DNA of 64,000 bases from Acanthopleura granulata (GCA_016165875.1 JABBOT010000007.1:13609806-13673805), one strand, 5' to 3'. Numbered from the stretch's first letter, positions 22,427 to 35,120 are shown. Numbers and translations: made by a program. Notes: a model not told the origin generated them from the letters alone.

Positions 22427-25365
22427 ATGTTGAAATTGTTCCTCCTGATCACTGGATGCGCACTGTGCATGTGGTAAGTCCTGGACGCACTTTACCAAAT
22501 ACCGGTACATCTACATGGAGAAGAAAAGTTATCTAAACCAAAACTGATTACGTCAATGACACCGTACGAGGAATTCTTATTTCAAATTACCGAGACTAAC
22601 TGGAGAACACCGTAAGACAAATAAAAGAAAAATGTAATCGATTTTTTCAGTGAAAATGCATATGTAATGATATAGATCAACCTCCCAGAAATACTGTGGG
22701 GCTAGTTTTACTAGACAGAAAGCTTATATGTTGTTAATAGCATGTTTTAACATTTTGCTGCTTTTGCTTGTTTTTGCAGTGCTTTTCCACATGACAAAAT
22801 TGCCAAGATTTTCAACGACTTTGACTACAACAAAAATGATAACATCAACCAGAATGAAGTCCTTGCCTTTTATCACAACCTGAAACAAAGTGAGTAGTAT
22901 TGAGTTACATTTACACGTATAGGTACATATTGATGGATTCATGTGTATTAAGGCCAAATGAAAACATCGTTGCCGAAGTGGTAAAAGTGCTGTGAGCTCA
23001 AGTCCGACTGGCTTTCTCTCGGGTCGTACGTGCGAAGGTCCGACCTCCAGCAACCTTCAGATGAAATCCCCAACCTTCAGATGATCCGCCCATCTCTGCC
23101 TATATCTGTCTTACAAGTTAAATAGTTTCCAAGGGGCTCTGCCCGGATTCCTCCCATCATCGCACCCTCCCATAATGCTAGCCGCCTTTGTAGAAGTGAA
23201 ACTTAAGTACATCGTAGAACACCAATCAAATTGATAAATAGACCCTTACCTAAGTCAATATGGACACAGATTTGAAACAGGTTTGTTAGCGGTACTATGG
23301 CTCCAAAATCTTTGGTGTTTTTAAAGAAAGGTTGAAGGCTGATGTTCAGAAAATAACTGGATAGTTCTCTAATTGCAACCAATTTGTGGACTCCCAATAC
23401 CTATTTAAGTCGTTGATCATATGGAAACAGAACTATTCTGTCACTCGCTTCCGCTTTTACCGTTACGTCATGCACATGATATCCTCCATCTATGACGTTT
23501 TAGCCACTAAAGACTCCAAATTCTTAAACACTCTTGTCGTTTTTATTGTAAATCACATTGACTTGACGTAATAATGTGCGGTAGCAGGTCATATAAGAGG
23601 TATTTTCAAGTCACATAAAGCTAACTGTATGGAAAGTAGCGAAAATTTTTGGTGTTGAGGACACTTCAGCTGATTATATCTGTTAAATCGTTTTATATAT
23701 TTAAGTCCTTGGTTACATAAGGCTTCTGTGGTGTAATTATTCCTGACTTGTTTTTTCAGGAACACAGCAATTCTTTAAGAATCAAAAACGCAATATTATC
23801 TCACAAAATTGCTCTTGGGTAATGTTTTTCTTTATTTCTCTATTCTGCTTTTTGGTGCCTAGCGCCGACATTCACATAATATATAACTGTGGTCAAATGT
23901 ATGGTGGAATTATAGTTCAGGACTGTCTGCCCTTTTTTTGTGTTGGATGACAACTATTGTGTCAGCGATGGCCATCGCTATGGCCATCGCTATGGCCAAC
24001 GTTGTGTTTTATCTGTCACTGTACATAATCACATAAATGTGCCTCAACGTGCCACTGATATATGTCACAAATATATGTCGACGAACGCCCAACAGAACAT
24101 TCTTTGAAGGTCACCACTGTGTGACCTTAAATACCCTCTGAGTAATTTCTCTGGGTCAGAACATTTTGTGCTTTGCAAATGAGTGATAAAATAAGTGATC
24201 ACTGTCATTCAGGAATTATTTCATGGGTTTCAATTAAATCTTGTTTCAGATCCATCCGACACTTTGATAACGAAAACGACTTTCGTAAGGAACTGGATCA
24301 AGCGGTACCAAGACACCACCGTTGTAACAGAGAAGATGTTTGACCATATGGATATGAATGGAGACGGCCTCCTCACAGATGCTGACGTGCCACTTTTCTA
24401 CTCCAAGTTCGATAGAAACCGTGAGTGTTTGACTACAAAATATCTGCTTATAAAGTATCTGCTCAAGCCATGGCAGTGCTTTGCATTTCGGTTAGTTCGC
24501 CCTACTCCCTCCGATGCTGAGAGGTAATTTGACTTAAGTGTCCAGTGCGCACGCGTGGAGAGTGTTTGAGCTGCGCTGCTGATGGCGGTATATCTTGGCA
24601 AAGTGAGCTCTGATATGTAATAAGGTTCTGTATGTTACTCAAGCGCATTGATTTTTATCTGTTATTAATCCAGATGTTTTGACTAATGAAAGCTATGTTG
24701 CATATCACGTTAAACTATGACATACCTGCAAATGTACGTATAACATATCAAAATATCACCATATGTTGACAACGATATTGTTTAAACTTCTGGTTTTAAA
24801 CTGATGGTTCCGGTTTGAGGGTTGGAATAGGAGATGGCACACTCCGAATGTGACTGTTTATACTTCATGTTAAATTAATACATGATTAGTTAAGTGATAT
24901 ATATGAGTATTGAATTTATATAAAATGTGTGTAAATACATTGTGCCTATTATAAACGTTAACTTTTTACAGGAAATGGAATTGAGTGGTCGGAGTTTGAG
25001 GCCGTCTTTAATTCTGTAAGTCATGAATATAACTTTATTTAAGACGAGATGCAAAAAAATTTTCAATGTATTGAGTTTTCAACTTTAAATTCCTAACAGT
25101 GGACAAAAAATGAGAATAATAAGTTAACACCCACGAAACTTCAAACATTTTAAAAGCTATATGTTTAAAGTATAGAATTTAAGCATTTAACAGCAGGAAA
25201 ATCTGAATAACCAGAAGACATAGTTTTGGTATTGAGCGGTCTTTACACTGAGTTGATCTAAGTGTTTATTTTTTCATAATTTTTAAGAAAAAATTGGCTA
25301 ATTTAATGTCGTTGGCGTTATATAACCTGTATGATTATTTTTCGTTCCAGTGGTATACCACGTAA
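22427..25365 (+). CDS. EFH2: secreted small EF-hand protein (5 coding exons)
   Basis: Coding exons 22427-22473, 22780-22889, 24250-24420, 24972-25015 and 25351-25365 total 387 bases (128 aa). An acceptor TTTTAG ends at 22404, giving a short 5' UTR before the ATG. A signal peptide (MLKLFLLITGCALCMC) is followed by AFPHDKIAKIF. EF loops: DYNKNDNINQNE, DMNGDGLLTDAD and DRNRNGIEWSE. It shares the spacing, the shortened third loop and the Asp at position 12 of loop 2 with its paralogues. Internal exon lengths (110, 171, 44) and intron phases equal those of EFH1. The C-terminus is WYTT, shorter than in EFH3/4. The mature N-terminus could retain the Cys at residue 16, depending on cleavage. It is a probable extracellular Ca/Mg-binding protein of unknown role. 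The poly(A) signal is at 25439-25444. Confidence 0.88.
22968..23240 (+). mobile_element. SINE carrying an internal insertion
   Basis: Recognisable from GTTGCCGAAGTGG through GAGCTCAAGTCCGACTGG, then about 60 extra bases (roughly 23060-23130), then GGGGCTCTGCCCGGATTCC and the AATCAAATTGATAAATA tail. In EFH2 intron 2. Confidence 0.75.
23962..24003. repeat. Short palindromic tandem repeat
   Basis: Three copies of a 12-base unit ATGGCCATCGCT, itself partly self-complementary (GCGATGGCCATCGC), in EFH2 intron 2. Confidence 0.7.
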
Positions 25366-25438
25366 GCATTGAAAGCATCAGCCAGTAATTAACCACAACA
25401 ACGCCGGCAAACAGTGAATGTAGCCCCCACTCGTTCAA

Positions 25439-25444
25439 AATAAA
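25439..25444 (+). terminator. EFH2 poly(A) signal
   Basis: AATAAA 74 bases after the EFH2 stop codon. Confidence 0.75.
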
Positions 25445-26451
25445 GTCATAAGCTAGGTGTATGAAGACGTAAACGATGTCCACTTTAGTGTGTTCAGCTC
25501 AGATCTTTGCTAAGTTTGCTCTCGGGACGAAATGCAAATCTTAGAGAAATCTCTGGTAAGGCCAGACAGAGTTGGGCTGGTCCATAATCTAGCATGCAGT
25601 TTCACAGCTTAGGGGGTAGAGCGGTCGATTTATTCCCGGCACTCCGATGTCCTCCAGTCATAAACCTAATCGTCGTCTGATTAAATTATATATTTAAGTA
25701 TATTCAACAAAAAAATCAACAACTCTCCGCCACAGTTAAATGTAAATATTCCCTACTTACAAACAAAGGGACAATATATTTCTGTCATATCTCTCAGTGG
25801 TAAGGCATCGTGAAAAATTTTCCGAGAATACAATGGACTGGTCATAAGGTTAGGCCACCTATGCGCAAATTTCATTCAGATACCTTTATAACTTCTATCG
25901 TAAAGTTGCTAAAAGATAACGTTCTTGGCTGGTAAATCATGATGATACAGCCATTGTGTCTTACTGATATAGGTGTTACAGAGACCGTAGTAACACAGTG
26001 CAACGTGAAATTTGGCGCCTCCAAAGCATACCAAATGGTCGACATGTATTCCATGTTATTTGTGTGTTGTTACAGGTAAAACAACTTTGGCGCATCACAA
26101 GCTCTACATATGTACCTCATGAAAGTGGGTATAGTATTTTGCCAACACTGGATGTGGCAAGCTCTTGATGAGCCTTAAATTGCTTCGAGTCTTAAATTGC
26201 TTAACTGGATCCATGTTTTGCAGAGCACACCGCATGTAGTTAACTTATGTGGCTTCAATCAGGTGTATAAATAGGCTGATTGTTTGACTGATTAATGGTT
26301 AACTCAATGGACACTGGAAGTATTTCAGCGTATATCTTGGCAATAACTTGTTAGAACTAGGAAGCAGGGATGACTTTCAGAATGGCAGGACAAAAGGAAA
26401 CAAGACGCTATTAAAAATCAGCAAAGCTCAAATAAAATACAGTTTTTACAC

Positions 26452-26514
26452 AAAGTCTTATACACTATCCCCAAAGTCTTATACACTATCCCCAAAATCT
26501 TATACAGTATCCCC
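26452..26514. repeat. Three tandem 21-bp repeats
   Basis: Units at 26452-26472, 26473-26493 and 26494-26514 of AAAGTCTTATACACTATCCCC; the third has two substitutions. The multiple-of-3 period yields a repeated KSYTLSP peptide in one short open frame (26348-26554), which has no other sign of being coding. Confidence 0.85.
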
Positions 26515-26928
26515 AATGCAATGTTTTATAAATACCCGTAAGCAAGTTAGCTAAGGCATTGCCAGCAATGTCTTCAAACTGAGGAACACTTAAGTTCTGA
26601 AAGAAGGACAAATTCTGCTCCTCGGGACTACAAGCGAGGGTTCTGGGTTGAACATTTTCCCGGCACGCATATATACTTCACGATGAGCAATAAGCGAACA
26701 GCTATATATTTGAACGATGGCTGGGAAGTTCTCTTTCACGTGGCGAGGCGTTAGATGGTTAGGAAACACCTTGATTCCTAAAAGCCCTAAAGCTCCGAAC
26801 CAATCATGCTGTGAACTACCCACCCAACCCCACCCCACTCCCCAAAAATCCAGAAGTCTGGGCATTTGGAGCATTTAGTTCACCGCATCATGATCATGAT
26901 TTGTTACTAGTCATACTGTAAGAGGGTC

Positions 26929-27007
26929 GTCTGCCAGCAACCTGCAGACGGTCCTGGCTGAAACATTCTTGAGTACCGCGTAAAAGACCAATCAAATAAA
27001 TAAATAA
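26929..27007 (+). mobile_element. SINE 3' fragment
   Basis: CTGCCAGCAACCTGCAGACGG is joined directly to the terminal block GAAACATTCTTGAGTACCGCG and the AATAAATAA tail; the middle is deleted. Confidence 0.75.
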
Positions 27008-28599
27008 GGCCAAAAGAGTATGGGAATTGCTTTGTAAGAATACATATATATTACAGAAGTTTTGGTGGCGCAGGCAAGCAAGAGAAGCCCGGTGAGAAAT
27101 GAACTGTCTGTGATATCTAGTATGTAATCTGTTCTAATTTCCTGAAGATAACGCGTGACACATACAGCGCCGTCACAAACAAGACCCACTATCTCGTTAT
27201 CTTCATGAGAATGTACTCAAAGCTAATGTGTGTTATTGTAGATGACGTCTCCTTGTTTAAAGGAGAAGATGGGAAAGTATAACGTAAATTGTAGTGAAAA
27301 GAGGAAGGTTTGAAGACTTAAAGAAACACCATCCGATAACTGTTTAAACGGTTTCAAGGAAACATATGCTTCATCGCCGTAAGCTCATATAACTGTCAGA
27401 AGGCGCCGACATTTTACCGACCCAATGCTGGTTGATTGGCGTGAATCGGGCCCTTTCTCTTATATATTCGACGTGCTGTTTGTGCAGCCCAAATCAGCAC
27501 ACTGTGACATCCTATCAGCCCTTCGTTTCGTCTGTGCACTGACAAAACAAGAGGCAGTAGCCAACCGTCCGTAACTGGGTTGAATTCGCATCCGTATCTG
27601 AGTAGCGTTATGTACATTCAAAAGATAGTATTATAGTATTATTCGCGATTGAGTGTGTGTTATGATCTACCTTAAATTTTGTTGCCTCGGAATTTAAAAA
27701 ATCTATCAAAAAATTTTGGGTCGTTACTAAATCTTCAAACCATACTCTTTTAAAACAAATTACCCAATAATTCCCCGGCCTTCTCCTTCAATGCTTACAA
27801 CATTACGAAATCCTTGACGAAGTGCAGGTGTTTGGTTTCCACATCTACGCCTCCAGAACTTACTGACATAAACATGCACTTCGGTACTATTGCTGAGAAC
27901 ATCGGCACCTGAATTTCAGCTCTCTGGACTTGATGTTCTAGGTTCAAAAGCAATTTGCCCCGATATCTTTATAAAACATTCAGATATCATGCTTTATCCA
28001 CATGAGTTAGGTCTATTCCAGGTAATATTGGATTCGAACGTGGAATTTAAAAGTTTAAGTCATTATGTGAATCCTTAAAGCCTGAACATATTAAACAGCT
28101 ATAATACCTTTCAAAAGACACTGCCGATCCCTCCCAGGTGTTTTACACACAATCAGAAAAGATGGTTCAGTTAGGGTGCTTTAAAGAACCTTTTGGTTCT
28201 GTTCTGAATCCTAGGGTGCTATCCTTAGTAAACTTGCTTTCTACTCAGTGCGAAGGTTCAGTGATCGAGGACGGGGTTCTACTGTCGTACCCTCACCCTT
28301 CAAACAAGTCAGATAAATTAAGGATTTTGGACATAACGGAAGATAAATAAAATTTTCGAATCTTAAACTCCAAAACAAGCATGAAGATGATTTCATGAAT
28401 GTTTAATGTAGAGAGATAACACCGGGTGAACTCGTGTATGTAATTGTCGGCGCCCAGGAAAAGGCAAATAACATCCTAGTGCAACATGGAACCTTTAATA
28501 TGAGGTGCTAAACAGAAGCCTTCAATAGGGCTGTTTATATTGAAATTTACAGGGTGCCACCATAGAGGCGAGACATGGAATTCCTAAAATGCGGCACCT

Positions 28600-29154
28600 A
28601 AGCGAACATTTGATTACTCTTGCATTCCTTCCAGCTATCGAGCATTTGACTTCATGGGCAACCCTGTTTTTCTTCCCAGCTGTCATGCATTTGACATCAG
28701 GGTCGACCCTTATATTCCTTCTAACTATTCTGAAATTGACTTCGGAACGACCCTTTCATTCTGCTCTCTTCCAGGCTAGCGTGCGATTGACTTTATGGTC
28801 GACCGCTGCTCGTTTCCCAGCTATTGTGCATGTAACGACCGACACATTTTGCTCTTCCCATTCACATGCACTTTGCAAAAAGTCCAGAAATTGTTTATTT
28901 GACTCTATGGGTAGGGGTTGGGGTAGGGATAGGTTGGGGCAGAGGTCGTGATCCTTGCATTTTCCCAATTATCGTGGATTTGACTTCAGGGGGTACCCTT
29001 GTATTTATCCCATCTCTCTTGCCTTTGACTTCAAGAGGTACCCTTGCATTCGGCTTTCTTCCCTGCTATCGTGCAACTGACTTCTTGGGGTGACCCCTCC
29101 ATTGTGCCTTTTTCCCGCACTAGTGCCTGTATTCAACTTCCATTCTTCGCAGTT
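28600..29154. repeat. Degenerate minisatellite, period about 45-52 bp (left part)
   Basis: Repeats of a unit like 'TTCCCAGCTATCGTGCATTTGACTTCAGGGTCGACCCTT'; unit ends fall near 28650, 28695, 28740, 28791, 28836, 28984, 29029 and 29081. The array resumes to the right of the retrotransposon, so the retrotransposon inserted into it. Confidence 0.75.
29150..29154. repeat. Left target-site duplication CAGTT
   Basis: CAGTT directly before the 5' LTR, repeated at 33567-33571 directly after the 3' LTR. Confidence 0.8.
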
Positions 29155-29235
29155 TGTAGTGTCTTATACAATATACACGTTGTAAATGTACCTGTGCGTA
29201 AGGTACGAGTGTTTGTCCTTTTCTGAAACACTACA
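29155..29235 (+). repeat. 5' LTR, internally deleted
   Basis: Begins TGTAGTGTCTTATACAATAT and ends CACTACA, giving short inverted termini TGTAGTG/CACTACA. At 81 bp it lacks about 96 bases present in the 177-bp 3' LTR. Confidence 0.88.
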
Positions 29236-29252
29236 ACTGGCGATGAGGATGA
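29236..29252 (+). other. Probable primer-binding site
   Basis: ACTGGCGATGAGGATGA immediately follows the 5' LTR, where the tRNA primer-binding site is expected. The tRNA was not identified. Confidence 0.55.
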
Positions 29253-29284
29253 ACTTTGCCCACCTCTAGTACGTTATTAGGATC

Positions 29285-30125
29285 ATGGCGACCGCAGATT
29301 TTTCAGCGCCGGTGACATTTCTGCCTTCACCAGGAAGACCATGCATGCCGTGGGTCCAATAGAGGCAGCTGTTCGAAAACTACATGCTCGCTGCCGCTCT
29401 ACAAGACTCATCAGCGGAACGCAAACGAGCTCTACTGCTACAATGCATAGGAGCCGAGGGACATCGGGTATTTTACCCCCTTCCGGAGGTTAACCCCGAC
29501 GAGAACGACGTCTACATTCTGGCCCTGACAACTTTACAAAATAGATTCCAACCTGTTGTTAACGTGGCTCCTGAGCGCCATCGTTTCCTTCGATACATAT
29601 ATTTCGGCATTACGTAAGCTGGTTGCCACATGTGAATTAAGTAATATGGGGGGTGAGATGATACGCGATCAACTGGTGGAGAAAACTACGTGCGCTCGTA
29701 CCAGGGAACGTCTTCTCATGGAGCCTGGCATTAATCGCGCCGTTGAGCTCGCCCGTCGTGTTTAAAGTGCTATCAAAATGGAACAGATCTTCGGAGCGGA
29801 TTCAAGATCGACAAATTCTGTTAAAAATGTCAAAGCCCAGCCCCGCCCAGCTGGAAAGAAACAAAGGAAACGTGGACAATCAGGACAGAAGAAAAAACAA
29901 TGCTACAGATGTGGATCTTCTAGCCATCTTCCCAATGATAAAGACTGCCCAGGCAAAGGTAACACATGTGCTGTTTGTCAGAAAATCGGAAACTACCCTG
30001 CAGTCTGTCGAAGTAAAACAGCACACGTTGTACAAGAAGTTGACTGTAACGACAGCCCGTTCGATGTGTTAGGTGTGCAGAAAGCAGCACCTGTCAAAAA
30101 CAAATTATGTGTGACATACAAGTAA
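29285..30125 (+). pseudogene. gag: gag remnant with CCHC zinc knuckles
   Basis: The reading starts at ATG 29285 (MATADFSAPV), is broken by a TAG at 29360, continues through a capsid-like segment to about 29617, shifts frame (29556-29765), and shifts again to a basic nucleocapsid region (29778-30125). That region has the zinc knuckle CYRCGSSSHLPNDKDC and a second, CAVCQKIGNYPAVC, in which the His is replaced by Asn. It is not functional. Confidence 0.85.
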
Positions 30126-33100
30126 ATAATGTCAGTATGGCTGTGGTAGTTGACTGTGCTTCTGATGGTTCATTGATGATGAAAAACTCTGCGCAAAGTA
30201 CTTTCTGTATGATGCTTTAAAACCATGCAAAGAACCATTCAGATCCTACACCTCAGATAACATTGAAATTGTTGGGTGTTTTGAATGTAATGTTCAGTAC
30301 AAAGGAAAATGCGCTACTGCTGTCTGGAATATTGTTAAACAAGGTTCTACACTCCAGGGTAAAGCTTTAACTCAAGCATTAGGCATTAACATTCAGAGTA
30401 AAAGTCATGTTTTGCTGCTCACAATGTCACGCCCACACATAAACGCCTACTCATTCAGCTGATCAAAGCACAGAAAGTAGGTCAAGTGATGTAACACATA
30501 CTCCACACACTGTCACTAGCAAAATTCCCGCTGCCACAGACTGTACAACACCGTCTGATTTTCCAGAAGTATTTACAGATGGTCTAGGTCTGATTTCAGG
30601 GTAAAAACATAAAATACGTTTGAAACCAAACGCGACTCCTGTACAACAAAAGTTGCGACCACGTCCATTCGCCGTTAGAGCTGAGGTAGCGAAAGAGTCA
30701 AAACGTCTTGAACAGATGGGTGTTATTGAACGCGTAGAGGCTTCCGAATGGGTCTCGCCGATAGCGTGGAAGAAAATTGATGTGTGTCGACTTGCGGTCG
30801 ATAGTGGTTGAAAAATACCCAGTACCGAATATCGATGAGTTACTCTGTGGGTCACATGGGGCAAAAGTTTTCTCAAAGCTTGATGCCAGAGTAGCTTATC
30901 ACCAACTTGAATTAATCGAAGAAAGTCGTAATCTGACCAGCTTCATTACACATAAGGGATTGTTCAGATACAAGCGTGTCTGTTTTAGATTGGCATCCGC
31001 GCCAGCGTGCTTTCAGAGGCTTCTTTATTCTCACTTAGGTAATTTACCTGGAATCTTCTGTTACTTTGATGACATTTGTGTGTCCGGTAAAGTTCAAGCT
31101 GATCATGATGTAAATTTACGCAAAACACTCAAGCGATTGTCTGATGCGGGTATGAAGTTGAGCACCAAATGTGAATTCAGTGTGTCCGCTATGCAGGTTC
31201 TTGGTCATGTAGTGGGTAGTGAAGGTATCCCACCAAGTCCTTAACTGATCCAAAGGATCGCGAACGCGACATGCCCTGCGAATTCAGACCAAGTTCTTTC
31301 ATTCTTAGGTCTGGCGTCATTTTACGCAAAGTTTATTCCTAAATTTGCTACATTGGTGCAGCCGATCAGAGATACACAAGCTACAGTACCATTTAATTGG
31401 ACAGCCAAAGCTAACCAAGCTTTTCTTGATATCAAAGAGGCTACCATAAATAGCTCTGCCCTCTCCTTGTTTGATCTGAATAGTGAAACGATCGTGACAA
31501 GTGACGCGTCCGGTTACGGTATCGGTGCGATCATGACTCAAATAAATGATGATGGCGATGAAGTTGCAGTAGCGTGCGCTTCACGTAAATTGAACGATGC
31601 TGAAAAACGTTACTCAGTAGGAGAACGCGAGGCATTAGCCTGCGTTTGGGCTGTCGAAAGGTGACATACCTGCCTGTAAGGTAGAAAGTTCACACTGAGA
31701 ACTGACCTTCAAGCCCTGGTTACACTCTTCTCAACGTCAGGCTCAGGTAATAGACCTTTGCGGATAACTAGATGGAACGCCAGGCTGTCGTATTACGATT
31801 ACACAGTGCAATACAACTCTGGTGTTCAAAACAATGTAGCCGATGCTGTGTCTTGTTTACCTGCCAAAATAAATGATAGTTGCAATACCAACGTTGATAG
31901 CAAAGTCGATCGTGTCTGTGAAATACTCTTTCAAGACACCAGTATCACGAAAGCTGAATTGATTGAAGATACAGCTGTAGACAAGTCTTGAGGTCTTGTT
32001 AACGGCCATATCGAAAATGGATGGCCGAGCAAAGCAAAATTCGTGGTAAAACGTGGTATACCGAAACGAGCGCGTTGTGGTACCTAAATCTGCAACCGCC
32101 GGAGTTATCGAACTAGGTCATTCCGAACACGACGATGTTGTGCGCACAAAACAGCGTTTACGCCAGTGGTTTTGGTGGCCTAAGCTGGACATACAAGTCC
32201 GTGATGCTGTCAGAAATTGTTCTGTTTGTCAGATGAATGACAAAACTAGTATTTGTCACAACGGTCCGATGCAGCCTGTGCTATTACCGACTAGCCCTTG
32301 GTTAAAACTAGGGATAGACATCGTAGGACGAGAATTGGTTTGCGATTATATTGGTAGGTTATTACAGTAAAAGGCCAGACGTTTGATTTACACAAAGTAC
32401 AACAGAATCAGTAATTGACTTTCTAACGTGTGTATTTTCTGGCGAGGGATTCCGAGAGGAAATTGTTACCGACCACGGACCACAGTTTGATACGTATGGA
32501 TTTGAAATGTTTCTTAAAGATAGAAACATCAAACACACTCATTCTGCCATTTATCACTCCAACGGGAATGGAGAAATTCAACGCTTTAATAAAGTTCTCG
32601 GTGAAGCTGTTCAAACTGCTAAGATTCTAGGACGGTCAATCAAAAAGAGATTTTTTAGCTGTGTACAGAGGCACATCCCAACTCACAACTGGAGCTGAAC
32701 CTTCTGTTTGACTCCATGGCCGTCACATGAAAACTAAGTTAGACATAGTCCGCGCTACTAAGTCTTCTGTTTTTGACGAAGAGAGAATGGTGCGCAAACG
32801 CGTGGAATCCAAACAAGAAAAAAGCACTACATACACCAACAAACGCAAAGGTGCAAAATCGCAAACCTTCAAACCAGGTGATTTATTTAGAGTAAAAAGA
32901 GCTAGACATGTTCCAAAGGGTGAAAGTGAATTTTCCAGTCCCTCACAGATAACTAGAATAAATGGACCAAACACTTACGTAACTGCTGATGGAAAAACAT
33001 GGAATGTTCAGAGATTAGCCCAGTTTTCAGGTTCTTCCATTACTTCTCCAAATCAAAATGTTAATCATCTTGATTTTTGTGAATCTCACGGAGCACAACA

Positions 33101-33176
33101 GGCAGTAACTAACTGTAATAGGCCAATACGGACCAGAAACCAACCTGTCTGGATGCGAGGTTATGTCAGATATTGA
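30126..33176 (+). pseudogene. pol: pol remnant: protease, RT, RNase H, integrase
   Basis: A protease-like start near 30140 reads VVVDCASDGS, where an active enzyme would have DTG or DSG. RT spans about 30620-31244 over two frames (shift between 30777 and 30811) and retains the catalytic block YFDD. RNase H (31353-31664) retains TSDASGYGIGA. The integrase zinc domain is at 32053-32370 (GHSEHDD..CSVC), and its catalytic core continues in another frame at 32440-32700 with TDHGPQF and NGNGEI. A basic C-terminal tail is open at 32727-33176. Stops and frame changes separate all parts. Confidence 0.88.
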
Positions 33177-33375
33177 TAATATTTTCTTTTTCAGTTGTTC
33201 AATATTGTAAAAAGGTAGTTTATATGCCTTTGATTGTTTTTAACAAGTAGCGTTTGAAAATAAGGCAACACTGTTCGAGTTCTGATGATTATGTCTACAC
33301 TATGTGCTCTCTCTTAATTCAGCCTTAAGGACAATTACAAAAATTGTCCCTTGCTTTATAAAGGAAACTGTTTTG

Positions 33376-33389
33376 TAGAGAGGGGAAAA
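33376..33389 (+). other. Polypurine tract
   Basis: AGAGAGGGGAAAA-type purine run directly before the 3' LTR, the expected plus-strand priming site of the retrotransposon. Confidence 0.75.
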
Positions 33390-33566
33390 TGTAGTGTCTT
33401 ATATAATGAACACGTTGTAAATGTACCAGTGAGTTAGGCATGAGTGGAAGATCTCCGCCATGCTTGGCAACAGTGATGGATGCACACGTAAACTTGTACT
33501 GATAACCAGAATACATCTTGCTTCACCTGCACCCTCTGTGTGTTTGTCCTTTTCCGAAATACCACA
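33390..33566 (+). repeat. 3' LTR, 177 bp
   Basis: Starts TGTAGTGTCTTATATAATGA and ends ACCACA. Both ends align with the 5' LTR; the middle (about 33445-33540) has no counterpart there. Confidence 0.88.
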
Positions 33567-33671
33567 CAGTTATCGTACCTTCGGGGCTTCAGGGACAATT
33601 CTTACATTCTGCACTCTTTCCACCTACACTGTACTGTGCAACTGACCCCAGAGAGGTCCTTGCGTGATACA
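33567..33671. repeat. Right target-site duplication and continuing minisatellite
   Basis: CAGTT (33567-33571) followed by TATCGTACCTTCGGGGCTTC.. and GTGCAACTGACCCC, which match the minisatellite unit left of the element. Joining the flanks across one CAGTT restores a unit like those nearby. Confidence 0.75.
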
Positions 33672-35120
33672 GACATACTTCTGTTTGATTCGGATGGAAA
33701 TACAGAGGTAGGTGACAGTTATCGTTTGCTTTGCTCAATGACCTTATTGGCTGCAAATTGGATTCTTTCAATGAGTCACGGTGTGTAACTTTGTGAGAAT
33801 TATGGAGAATGGTGATAAAGAAGAAACAAGCGCTATCTACTACTCGTTTTGTGTGTTTCGTGCGTTTCTTCTCTTTCAATGCGAATTATTTCACCCAAAA
33901 CTTTCTTCGGCAGCCAAAGAAAGGCGTTTGCGGATCATGGGTAAAATAGTGTTTTGAAACCTCATTTTTGTAACCTAAGGTCAGTTAAATGGAGAGGTTT
34001 GTGATATAAGGTCTAGTGCTTAAAATCATTTGAGCACCTGGCATCAACAGTACAATGCTGGCCAAGAGTTTGGCATGTTATATCACAGTAAAACACTCAG
34101 GAGCGTCCCACCACTGCTGTCGTTCTGAGCTCATGTCCTCTCCGGTTGTACGTAGGGAGATCGTTGTAGTCGTAGGATTCTATCGGGCTTGAGTACAGTG
34201 GAAAATGCCAGTAATTGAACAAATAATAAATTAAAAGAATAAATGAAAAGTCAAATGCCCAAAAAGAAAATATTCGTTTATTCATCACTCTCTTTCTCCG
34301 ACCACAGAAAGTGTTTATCAAGGATATTTTGGATACACTCATTCTTTACATAAAATACTTGACACACAGGTCTAGTGAGTGACATTCAGCCATGAATTCA
34401 ACATGCATGACGTAATCTTGCTAAATATATTTCAAGCTACATAATGAACAGAACTGGAGACTTCAGAAAATCTGTATCCAAAAGTGTTCTAACATGTAAC
34501 TTATTAGCTTCGGTGTGCACAAATGTTCGTGTATCGATGTCTTTGGATTGCGGAACAGGTCAGGCAGTGTGTACAAGAGCTGCCCACCCCCACCAACTCT
34601 ATATATGGTTTAGGGTAAATGTATTCACCCATTCTCCTACTTTAATTCTGCTGATATTAACGTTAACTAACGGACTTAAACATTTTCCCATGATTGGTCT
34701 ACACATGACACGGGATGTGAGTGAGTTAGAGAATTTGAATACTTGGCGTTTCCCAAGCCTAAATAGGGAAGAAGTACGCCACACTGTCATACAAAAGCAG
34801 CTACTTTATATGGCTATTAACCTAAACGAGTTTGAAACGAAACAAAATAGGGATTTCTGGGAAAGAAATTCAAATATCTTCACCTTTGTTATGAAATATT
34901 ATTTAGCTATTTTTCTCAATCATTATTTGTTAAACTGATATCATGGAGAACTCGTGAGATATCATAACCATATTCACATTTCTATATTCTACCAATAATG
35001 TGATAATGTCAAGCATTGTCTGTTGACTACACTCGTCGTTGTCGTGCTGCAAGCCAAAATGGGTGAGATAGAACAGATGGAGAAGGGGTTATCCAACACT
35101 AAGGTTGATCTATTACTATA
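33672..35120. other. Intergenic region between retrotransposon and EFH3
   Basis: No gene is recognised with confidence. It holds an eroded SINE (34098-34247) and a 164-codon open frame (34444-34938) without recognisable domains, which I regard as chance. Confidence 0.45.
34098..34247 (+). mobile_element. Eroded SINE fragment
   Basis: Fragments CTGTCGTTCTGAGCTCATGTCC, CTCTCCGGTTGTACGTAGGG and CTTGAGTACAGTGG are in the order expected for the family; the tail is degraded. Confidence 0.55.

Larger units (their letters stand above)
25445..28588. other. Intergenic region EFH2 to minisatellite
   Basis: No gene is recognised. It holds a possible fragment of a second SINE type (25590-25690: 'CCGGCACTCCGATGTCCTCC'), three 21-bp repeats (26452-26514), and a 3' SINE fragment (26929-27007). 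Confidence 0.5.
29155..33566 (+). mobile_element. Degenerate Ty3/gypsy (Metaviridae) LTR retrotransposon
   Basis: A 4.4-kb element in gag-pol order with LTRs, primer-binding region, polypurine tract and a 5-bp target duplication. The pol order is protease, reverse transcriptase, RNase H, integrase, which defines the Ty3/gypsy type. The integrase tail contains an INGPNTY sequence resembling a GPY/F module. It is inactive: gag has an in-frame TAG at 29360-29362 and frame changes, the protease DTG motif is lost, and RT to integrase is broken across several frames by stops at about 31244, 31664, 31991 and 32370. The 5' LTR has an internal deletion. Confidence 0.92.

Noticed and set aside
23945..24010. 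CRISPR-like or regulatory repeat (ATGGCCATCGCT)
   Set aside because: Three adjacent 12-base units without spacers in a eukaryotic intron: a simple repeat.
26348..26554. Small protein with KSYTLSP repeats
   Set aside because: Explained by three 21-bp DNA repeats; no start context or exon signals.
34444..34938. 164-codon open frame upstream of EFH3
   Set aside because: No domain, no splice or promoter context, composition like the surrounding AT-rich DNA; probably chance.
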